The position numbers were made by a program, and so were the translations under genes. A stretch of DNA of 7,665 nt from an uncultured Actinomycetes bacterium. GTDB taxonomy: Bacteria > Actinomycetota > Actinomycetes > Nanopelagicales > Nanopelagicaceae. Each line of letters opens with the position of its first letter. Positions within the stretch are counted from its first letter, which is position 1. This document shows, one piece after another, positions 1-4,706 of this stretch. Where the stretch lies: assembly GCA_903827345.1 (NCBI GenBank), contig CAIKID010000136.1, positions 1-7,665 of the forward strand, read 5' to 3'. Under the pieces are notes generated by a model, which saw nothing but the letters and a program-made list of their open reading frames with translations, made no database searches and was not told the origin of the DNA.

Positions 1-507
1 ATATTCAAAATTCGCCTCACCCTGCTCCGCGATACCGGCGCTGCGGTAAGTCCATTTAACGCCTGGTTGTTAGCGATTGGTCTTGAGACTCTCTCGCTTC
101 GCATCGAGCGCCATATTGAAAATGCGAGAGCGGTCGCTGCCTACCTCGATGCACATCCTCAGGTAGAAAGCGTCAATTACGCTGAACTCGCCTCTTCGCC
201 ATGGAATCACCTCGCCAAGAAGTACGCACCCAAGGGCACTGGCGCTGTCATCTCCTTTGAAATCAAGGGCGGTATTGAAGCTGGAAAGAAGTTCGTTGAG
301 GGCTTGCAGTTGCACTCACATGTAGCCAACATTGGAGATGTGAGATCACTTGTCATCCATCCAGCATCGACTACCCATTCGCAACTCACCGTTGAAGAGC
401 AGTTCACCGCGGGTGTGACCCCTGGATTAGTTCGCCTCTCTGTCGGTCTGGAAAATATCGTCGACATCAAGGCCGATCTCGACGGAGGCTTTGCTGCGGC
501 GAAGTAG
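1..507 (+). CDS. metY: O-acetylhomoserine sulfhydrylase (MetY), C-terminal part; 5' end outside window
   Basis: PLP-dependent enzyme of the Cys/Met-metabolism family that combines O-acetylhomoserine with sulfide to give homocysteine, in the cytoplasm. The reading frame is open from base 1, so only the last 168 residues are present; the TTG at 67 is internal, because the codons before it read as typical family sequence (RDTGAAVSPFNAW leading into GLETLSLRIERH). Other family marks are SLVIHPASTTHSQL, the loop around the active site, and the terminal LVRLSVGLENIVDIKADL, whose Arg usually binds the substrate carboxylate. The PLP lysine lies upstream of the window. metX follows after 8 nt, and this pairing supports MetY over the related cystathionine gamma-synthase or gamma-lyase. 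The subfamily is assigned from remembered motifs plus context, so a close paralogue is not strictly excluded. Confidence 0.93.
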   Translation: MFKIRLTLLRDTGAAVSPFNAWLLAIGLETLSLRIERHIENARAVAAYLDAHPQVESVNYAELASSPWNHLAKKYAPKGTGAVISFEIKGGIEAGKKFVEGLQLHSHVANIGDVRSLVIHPASTTHSQLTVEEQFTAGVTPGLVRLSVGLENIVDIKADLDGGFAAAK

Positions 508-515
508 ATGCTTAT

Positions 516-1598
516 ATGAATGAGAGCGATTGTCCCGTAACGGGTGCGTGGCTAGAATGCCATGATCCGGGCGCTCGGCAATTCATAAAGATTGGAGACC
601 TCACTCTAGAATCGGGTGAGGTCCTTCCCGACATAACCATTGCTTACCAAACGTGGGGGCAATTAAACGAGGATCGCAACAATGCGATCTTGGTCAATCA
701 TGCGTTGACAGGTTGGTCGGATGTACCGGGCTGGTGGCCTTCAATCGTTGGTCCTGGCCTTCCGCTTGATTCCGATAAATATTTTATTATCTGTCCCAAT
801 GTAATTGGTGGGTGTCAGGGGAGTACCGGTCCCTCGTCGTTAGCTCCCAATGGAAAGCGTTGGGGATCTCGTTTTCCAGTAATCACCATCCGGGATATGG
901 TCGCCGCAGAGTTACGGGTCACAGACCTCTTGGATATAAAGAGTTATGTTCTAGCAGTAGGCCCATCCCTAGGTGGAATGCGCTCGCTGGAGTGGGCGAT
1001 CGACCACCCCGATCGAGTAAAAGCAATTTGCACGATCGGCTCCTCTGCAGTTGCCACGGGGGACCAAATCGGAGGCGCATCTATTCAAATACGCGCTATC
1101 AAGAGCGATCCACATTTTAACGAGGGCGATTATTACGAGCAGGAGATCGGACCAACCGAGGGCATGGGTATCGCCCGTCGCATCGCACACCTGACCTATC
1201 GGACCGAGTCGGAGATGGATGTGCGTTTTGGGCGCGAGCTGCAGGGCGATGAGACTGGGCGTTATGCAGTCGAGTCCTATCTCGACCATCAAGCAGTGAA
1301 GTTAGCCAAGAGGTTTGACGCCAACACCTACATCGTTTTGACCGACGCCATGAATTCCCATGATGTGGGGCGCGGGCGCGGGGGAGTTGCCGCGGCGTTG
1401 GGCGCTATCTCCATCCCGATTTCAGCGATTTCGATCGACACCGATCGCCTCTTTCCGCTGCGCCTCCAGGAGGAGATTGTGGAGCTGACGCCTTCTGCTC
1501 GCCCGCTAGAGACCATTTCATCGCCCTTTGGCCATGATGGCTTCCTGATTGAAGTCGAATCCATGGGAGATCTGCTACGAAAGGCGCTCCAAGGGTAA
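516..1598 (+). CDS. metX: Homoserine O-acetyltransferase (MetX)
   Basis: Alpha/beta-hydrolase-fold acyltransferase that transfers acetyl from acetyl-CoA to L-homoserine, giving the substrate of the MetY encoded just upstream. It has 360 residues, near the usual length. Visible family motifs are NHALTG (61-66, oxyanion region), NVIGGCQGSTGPSS (95-108), the nucleophile elbow GPSLGGM with Ser151, NSHDVGRGRGG (280-290), the acid in DTDRLFP (Asp310) and the catalytic His340 in GHDGFL. The catalytic triad is therefore intact. The ATG at 516 lies 8 nt after the metY stop. I see no good ribosome binding site directly before it (a GGAG at 484-487 is too far), so translation may be coupled to metY. Some MetX-family members use succinyl-CoA instead; acetyl is inferred from the MetY partner and general family knowledge, not from a diagnostic residue. 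Confidence 0.95.
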   Translation: MNESDCPVTGAWLECHDPGARQFIKIGDLTLESGEVLPDITIAYQTWGQLNEDRNNAILVNHALTGWSDVPGWWPSIVGPGLPLDSDKYFIICPNVIGGCQGSTGPSSLAPNGKRWGSRFPVITIRDMVAAELRVTDLLDIKSYVLAVGPSLGGMRSLEWAIDHPDRVKAICTIGSSAVATGDQIGGASIQIRAIKSDPHFNEGDYYEQEIGPTEGMGIARRIAHLTYRTESEMDVRFGRELQGDETGRYAVESYLDHQAVKLAKRFDANTYIVLTDAMNSHDVGRGRGGVAAALGAISIPISAISIDTDRLFPLRLQEEIVELTPSARPLETISSPFGHDGFLIEVESMGDLLRKALQG

Positions 1599-1648
1599 TT
1601 CGCCCCCAAATTCGGCGCTTGGATGTGCATTTAGGGCTGTGGACAAAT

Positions 1649-1654
1649 TATAAT
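1649..1654 (+). promoter_or_regulatory. Probable -10 box of the sigma factor gene promoter
   Basis: A perfect TATAAT lies in the 113-nt spacer between metX and the sigma gene. It would start transcription near 1661 and give a leader of about 50 nt. The region 17-18 nt upstream (around 1625-1631) has no good -35 match, and there is no TGn extension. The call rests on the -10 box and its position only. Confidence 0.5.
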
Positions 1655-1700
1655 ATGGCTATCGATTCCACTGGTCAGTAAAGTTAGGCCAGGTAAACCA

Positions 1701-1705
1701 AAGGA
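1701..1705 (+). promoter_or_regulatory. Ribosome binding site supporting the GTG start of the sigma gene
   Basis: AAGGA sits 6 nt before the GTG at 1712. An in-frame TAA at 1694-1696 rules out any earlier start, so the two together fix the N-terminus. An ATG at 1705 overlaps this site but is out of frame and reaches a stop after 16 codons. Confidence 0.6.
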
Positions 1706-1711
1706 TGCTCC

Positions 1712-3226
1712 GTGGCTGTAATTCGTGCGCCCAAAAAAGGCGACCAAGCAAGTAGCGGTACAGCTAAGAAGAGCGCCGTAAAAAAGGCAGTGGCAAAGAA
1801 AGTAGCCCCTGCGAAGAAGGTCGTTGCAAAAAAGGTAGTAGCAAAGAAGGCCCCTGCGAAGAAAGCAGTGGCAAAGAAGGCTCCCGCAAAGAAGGCAGCT
1901 GTTGCCCCGCATCGTTTCCCTACTAAAGCCGAGTTGGCCCTTCTTAAAGTTCAACATGAGGCAGAGGAGCGCGAGAAAGCAGAGCGCAAAGCGGCTCACC
2001 GTTTTCCGACTAAGGCAGAGTTAGAAGCCCGCCGCGCTGCGGAGGAAGCTCTTAAAAATCCTCCTAAAGCTAGCGCAGCAAAGGCAGCTCCAGTCATCAC
2101 GAAGATTGATGGCGAAGAGGTTGAACTCGAAGAGATTGAACTCGAAGATTTAGAAACACTCGTTGAAGAAGTTAAAGAGATTGTTGCTGAAGAGGAAGAG
2201 AAGGCGGAGATTCGCGTCGTCAATGTCGCTGAAGAATCTCAGAATGAAGAAAATGCTTTCACCATTAAGGATTCCGAAGAGGATGATGCGCCGGCCCAGA
2301 CTGTTTTAACAGCTGGAGCTACCGCTGACCCAGTAAAGGATTATCTCAAACTCATTGGGCGCGTTCCTTTGCTCAATGCAGAGATGGAAGTCGAGCTTTC
2401 ACTCCAGGTTGAGGCAGGGTTATTTGCAGAAGAGAAACTTGCTCACGATAAGAAGATCGACAAAAAGCTTAAGCGCGAATATGAACAGCTCGTGCTTCAG
2501 GGACGTCGCGCTAAAAACCACCTTCTCGAAGCTAACTTGCGTCTCGTTGTTTCGCTGGCAAAGCGTTATACCGGCCGTGGCATGCTCTTCTTGGATCTAA
2601 TCCAGGAAGGTAACTTGGGACTTATCCGAGCCGTCGAAAAGTTTGATTACACCAAGGGTTATAAGTTCTCGACATATGCGACCTGGTGGATTCGCCAAGC
2701 GATTACTCGCGCGATGGCTGACCAAGCGCGCACTATTCGTATTCCAGTACATATGGTTGAAGTAATTAATAAGTTGGCACGTGTTCAGCGCCAGATGCTG
2801 CAGGATCTTGGCCGCGAACCAACCCCTGAAGAGCTTGCCAAAGAGCTCGATATGACGCCAGAAAAAGTTGTCGAAGTGCAGAAGTACGGCCGCGAACCGA
2901 TCTCTCTCCACACTCCACTCGGTGAAGAGGGCGATTCGGAGTTCGGTGATCTCATTGAAGATTCTGAAGCGATCGTTCCTGCCGATGCTGTATCTTTCAC
3001 ACTTTTACAAGAGCAGTTGCACGCAGTCCTTGATACTTTATCCGAACGCGAAGCAGGAGTTGTTGCAATGCGTTTTGGACTTACAGATGGTCAGCCAAAG
3101 ACTCTCGATGAAATCGGGAAGGTCTATGGTGTAACGCGCGAACGCATTCGTCAGATTGAGTCAAAGACGATGTCAAAGTTGCGCCACCCATCACGTTCAC
3201 AAGTACTCCGCGATTATTTAGATTAA
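1712..3226 (+). CDS. sigA: Primary (housekeeping) RNA polymerase sigma factor, SigA/HrdB/RpoD type
   Basis: Group 1 sigma-70 factor that directs RNA polymerase to most promoters during growth; 504 residues. A basic Lys/Ala repeat tail (19-63) is followed by two HRFPTKAEL copies (67-75, 96-104) and an acidic stretch (about 134-191). Region 1.2 starts at DPVKDYLK (206). Region 2 spans about 271-346 and includes LEANLRLVVSLAKRYTGRG and the -10-binding FSTYATWWIRQAITRA. Region 3 is about 350-425. Region 4 is about 440-504 with the -35-binding helix-turn-helix TLDEIGKVYGVTRERIRQIE. From DPVKDYLK to the end it is almost identical to remembered Streptomyces HrdB, so 'primary' is secure. The GTG start follows AAGGA, and an in-frame stop lies just upstream. 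The N-terminus has no obvious folded region 1.1 of the kind at the start of HrdB. A CDGSH gene 21 nt downstream may be cotranscribed. Confidence 0.97.
   Translation: MAVIRAPKKGDQASSGTAKKSAVKKAVAKKVAPAKKVVAKKVVAKKAPAKKAVAKKAPAKKAAVAPHRFPTKAELALLKVQHEAEEREKAERKAAHRFPTKAELEARRAAEEALKNPPKASAAKAAPVITKIDGEEVELEEIELEDLETLVEEVKEIVAEEEEKAEIRVVNVAEESQNEENAFTIKDSEEDDAPAQTVLTAGATADPVKDYLKLIGRVPLLNAEMEVELSLQVEAGLFAEEKLAHDKKIDKKLKREYEQLVLQGRRAKNHLLEANLRLVVSLAKRYTGRGMLFLDLIQEGNLGLIRAVEKFDYTKGYKFSTYATWWIRQAITRAMADQARTIRIPVHMVEVINKLARVQRQMLQDLGREPTPEELAKELDMTPEKVVEVQKYGREPISLHTPLGEEGDSEFGDLIEDSEAIVPADAVSFTLLQEQLHAVLDTLSEREAGVVAMRFGLTDGQPKTLDEIGKVYGVTRERIRQIESKTMSKLRHPSRSQVLRDYLD
1766..1900 (+). repeat. Lys/Ala-rich repeat tract inside the sigma factor gene
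   Basis: This codes for about 45 residues built on irregular copies of AKK plus V/A/P residues (for example VVAKK and APAKK). The DNA is a run of degenerate GCAAAGAAG-like units. Such histone-H1-like tails are common in actinobacterial primary sigma factors and probably contact nucleic acid. Repeats of this kind tend to vary in copy number between strains. Confidence 0.8.
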
Positions 3227-3247
3227 TCTTCGCGGTTCGATTTATAA

Positions 3248-3433
3248 ATGAGCAATAATCCAAAGATCTTTGTAAATCCAAATAGTGGATCGCTGCGATT
3301 TACTGGAACTGCAGATTTTGTTGATGGTGATGGCAACATTATCGAGAGCAAAACTAATTTTAAACTCTGCGGGTGCGGTAGATCGAAAGAGAGACCATTC
3401 TGCGATGGCTCACATAAAGAGAACAAAGAGTGA
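3248..3433 (+). CDS. Small CDGSH-type iron-sulfur protein
   Basis: A 61-residue protein with one complete CDGSH signature. CGCGRSKERPFCDGSH fits C-x-C-x2-S-x3-P-x-C-D-G-S-H exactly and provides the ligands Cys41, Cys43, Cys52 and His56 for a [2Fe-2S] cluster. There is no signal peptide or membrane segment, so it is likely cytoplasmic. Family members carry redox-active, acid-labile clusters. Bacterial single-motif versions mostly lack a defined role, and none can be assigned here. An in-frame stop at 3245-3247 directly precedes the ATG, so the start is fixed. No Shine-Dalgarno-like sequence is visible in the 21-nt gap after the sigma gene. Translation may depend on coupling to sigA or a leaderless transcript. 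Cotranscription with sigA is inferred from orientation and spacing. Confidence 0.88.
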   Translation: MSNNPKIFVNPNSGSLRFTGTADFVDGDGNIIESKTNFKLCGCGRSKERPFCDGSHKENKE

Positions 3434-3513
3434 GTTTCAAAAGATAAAAACTGCTGAAAGTGCGCTATCTAAATGACTTTGCAACTAATAGTCCAACATT
3501 CACTCTAGATTCC

Positions 3514-3542
3514 TTGTATTGAAGTTGAATGAACATTACATT
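3514..3542 (+). promoter_or_regulatory. Weak candidate promoter for the tetR-family gene
   Basis: TTGTAT (3514-3519) and TACATT (3537-3542) are separated by 17 nt and match the -35 and -10 consensus at 3 and 4 of 6 positions. The predicted start, near 3549, falls directly before the 3550-3567 inverted repeat. Matches of this quality are common by chance, so the main support is the arrangement. Confidence 0.3.
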
Positions 3543-3543
3543 C
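3527..3543. repeat. Inverted repeat GAATG-n7-CATTC upstream of tetR
   Basis: Perfect 5-bp arms separated by 7 nt, overlapping the candidate -10 box. It could be a repressor half-site pair, but arms this short arise by chance fairly often. Confidence 0.3.
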
Positions 3544-3549
3544 GGCAAA

Positions 3550-3567
3550 TTAAGCGGTGTTGCTTAA
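3550..3567. promoter_or_regulatory. Candidate operator: TTAAGC-n6-GCTTAA inverted repeat
   Basis: Perfect 6-bp arms flank the 6-nt centre GGTGTT, giving an 18-bp dyad that ends 48 nt before the TetR-family start codon. Length and position suit autorepression by a TetR dimer, which commonly binds dyads of about this size near its own promoter. It overlaps a second dyad at 3565-3577. Binding is inferred only. Confidence 0.45.
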
Positions 3568-3577
3568 GAAGTTCTTA
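3565..3577. repeat. Inverted repeat TAAGAA-n1-TTCTTA overlapping the candidate operator
   Basis: Perfect 6-bp arms around a single central base, sharing three bases with the right arm of the 3550-3567 dyad. It may be a second operator half, part of a composite site, or chance in an AT-rich spacer. Confidence 0.3.
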
Positions 3578-3602
3578 CCAACAAATATTTAGTCCACCGA
3601 GA

Positions 3603-3608
3603 GAAGGA
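3603..3608 (+). promoter_or_regulatory. Ribosome binding site of the tetR-family gene
   Basis: GAAGGA is placed 7 nt before the ATG at 3616, a standard distance. It supports that start over internal alternatives. Confidence 0.65.
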
Positions 3609-3615
3609 TCTAAAA

Positions 3616-4254
3616 ATGGTTACAGCAACTGCGCAAGCACGTGAAGCAAGAAATGGAATTCATCCCACGAAAGATGAATTGATCAAGACCGTGGTAGTCC
3701 TTCTCGATAATTCGACGCTCGATGAGATTACGAGCGAAAAAGTCCTAGAGATTTCTGGTATCTCTCGCGGCTCTTTGTATCACCACTTTCAAGATTTCGC
3801 AGAGCTTCTCGAACTAGCCCAGGTGCGTCGTTTCTCGAGTTATGTGAATGACTCCATTGAAGTACTTACTGAGTTGTTTAGTACGGTCTCCTCACGCGAA
3901 CAATTAGTTCATCGCCTTCCGGAAGTTTCAAAGAGCTTCCAAGCCCCTGAGTTGGCAGATACTCGCATTGAGCGCCTTACTGCTATCTCAAAGGTGATGC
4001 ACAATCCCAGGATGGCCGCTGCGCTAGGTGCCGAACAAGAGCGTCTTACCGAGACAATTGCTGACCTTTACCGCGATCTCCAGGCTCGGGGTTTGGGTAA
4101 CCCACTTCTTCAACCACGTACCGCCGCGGTCATGTTCCAGGCCTATACCTTGGGAAGGACGGTCGATGATTTTACGGCAGCCCATATGGATCAAGATAAC
4201 TGGCTCTATGCCGTCTCATTGGTTGTAGAAAATATCTTCTTTCCCGCTCAATAA
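3616..4254 (+). CDS. TetR/AcrR-family transcriptional regulator
   Basis: A 212-residue protein, typical TetR length, expected to bind DNA as a dimer and release it on binding a ligand. The N-terminal helix-turn-helix domain covers about 17-65. The most diagnostic segment is ITSEKVLEISGISRGSLYHHFQDFAELL (38-65 region), where GISRGSLYHHF forms the recognition helix and its flank. The rest (about 70-212) should be the all-helical ligand-binding and dimerisation domain; I do not recognise its subfamily, so ligand and targets are unknown. No transporter or enzyme gene sits beside it as in many TetR pairs: the neighbours are the sigma/CDGSH unit upstream and a convergent small gene downstream. Self-regulation through the inverted repeats in the upstream spacer is the most direct hypothesis. 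The start is supported by GAAGGA 7 nt upstream. Confidence 0.9.
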   Translation: MVTATAQAREARNGIHPTKDELIKTVVVLLDNSTLDEITSEKVLEISGISRGSLYHHFQDFAELLELAQVRRFSSYVNDSIEVLTELFSTVSSREQLVHRLPEVSKSFQAPELADTRIERLTAISKVMHNPRMAAALGAEQERLTETIADLYRDLQARGLGNPLLQPRTAAVMFQAYTLGRTVDDFTAAHMDQDNWLYAVSLVVENIFFPAQ

Positions 4255-4259
4255 TCGGG

Positions 4260-4280
4260 AGCCGTTAGCAATTAACGGCT
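4260..4280. terminator. Hairpin between convergent tetR and the small zinc-ribbon gene
   Basis: AGCCGTTA and TAACGGCT form a perfect 8-bp stem with a 5-nt loop, starting 5 nt after the tetR stop. No T-run follows on either strand, so it is not a classical intrinsic terminator. Its place between convergent genes suggests a transcription-end or RNA-stabilising role for both. Confidence 0.5.
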
Positions 4281-4282
4281 AA

Positions 4283-4310
4283 AGCGAGCTGAGATTATTC
4301 GACGCTCGCT
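4283..4310. terminator. Second hairpin spanning the stop codon of the - strand gene
   Basis: AGCGAGC and GCTCGCT form a perfect 7-bp stem around a 14-nt loop containing the TAA of the - strand gene at 4295-4297. On the - strand transcript it comes first and is followed almost at once by the 4260-4280 stem. A short TTT follows it on that strand, too little for a confident terminator call. Confidence 0.35.
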
Positions 4311-4516
4311 GGCGTTTCAACCAACTTTGATGTCTCATCTTGGATCGTAGCGACGAGTGGCTTTAACCGAGCGGAATACTCTTTTGCATGATGGCCACAG
4401 AAAAGTAATTCTCCGCCATTGAGCAAAGTAGCGCGGACGTATGCTTGAGCCCCGCACCGATCACAGCGATCTACGGCATTGAGAGGGGTAGGTTCGAAGA
4501 TCATCTGTTCGGTCAT
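4295..4516 (-). CDS. Small zinc-ribbon-like protein, probably the actinobacterial DUF7455 family
   Basis: A 73-residue soluble protein of unknown function. It shows CDRCGAQAYVR (Cys18, Cys21) and LLFCGHHAKEY (Cys40, His42, His43), a pattern suited to one zinc ion held by CxxC plus Cys and His. The C-terminal third is charged and probably helical. From memory, similar short actinobacterial proteins lie near primary sigma factor and topoisomerase genes, as here, and are grouped as DUF7455; that family name is recalled, not searched. The ATG at 4516-4514 is preceded by AGGAG with 6 nt spacing on the - strand (4527-4523), which fixes the start. It is divergent from parE and convergent with tetR, so it is probably a single-gene unit. 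A role in transcription or nucleic-acid binding is conceivable but unproven. Confidence 0.85.
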   Translation of the reverse strand: MTEQMIFEPTPLNAVDRCDRCGAQAYVRATLLNGGELLFCGHHAKEYSARLKPLVATIQDETSKLVETPASVE

Positions 4517-4706
4517 CGACTGCTCCTGGTCTGTGAGTCTTGCTCTTTGCTTAATTTCTTCTGACGGTAGTGGAACAGTAATGCATGGTTAGTTTATTCC
4601 CTTTTCAATTCCACGGAGCAACTTTCGCTCATTTGGCGCAATTCACAGAAAAAACTCGCGCTTTTCCCTCCCAATCCGCAATTTCGGCGGAGGATGCCCG
4701 ATAACC
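4517..4706. other. Divergent spacer between the zinc-ribbon-like gene and parE
   Basis: These 190 nt should hold promoters for both genes. On the - strand TTGAAA (4608-4603) is a possible -35 box, but no matching -10 box stands out at normal spacing. On the + strand I found no convincing promoter. The only clear signal is a GGAGG at 4689-4693 before parE. I see no tRNA or further gene. Confidence 0.4.
4523..4527 (-). promoter_or_regulatory. Ribosome binding site of the zinc-ribbon-like gene
   Basis: AGGAG on the - strand lies 6 nt before the ATG at 4516. It is the strongest Shine-Dalgarno match in the window with normal spacing. Confidence 0.65.

Noticed and set aside
67..69. TTG at 67 as the start of the metY-like gene
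   Set aside because: Codons 1-66 are in frame and read as conserved family sequence, so this is a gene truncated by the window edge and not a short protein.
1583..1622. Intrinsic terminator after metX (CCAAG and CTTGG arms)
   Set aside because: The stem is only 5 bp with a long loop and no T-run; an alternative GGG/CCC pairing is weaker still.
1705..1755. Small ORF from the ATG at 1705 before the sigma gene
   Set aside because: It overlaps the ribosome binding site, has no spacing to it, and ends after 16 codons; the GTG frame has overwhelming homology.
1766..1900. Lys/Ala repeat tract as a CRISPR-like or mobile repeat
   Set aside because: The units are short, irregular, in frame and coding, with no spacers; it is a protein low-complexity tail.
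1631..1999. 122-residue Leu/Cys-rich frame on the - strand opposite the sigma gene N-terminus
   Set aside because: Its composition is the mirror of the Lys/Ala repeat codons, so the apparent hydrophobic repeats are an artefact of the repeat tract.
3441..3470. Possible hairpin after the CDGSH gene (AGATA and TATCT arms)
   Set aside because: The 5-bp AT-rich stem with a loop of about 20 nt and no T-run is no better than chance.
3285..3476. 63-residue reading frame overlapping the CDGSH gene
   Set aside because: It is an out-of-frame shadow; the overlapping frame has an exact CDGSH signature and this one has no recognisable features.
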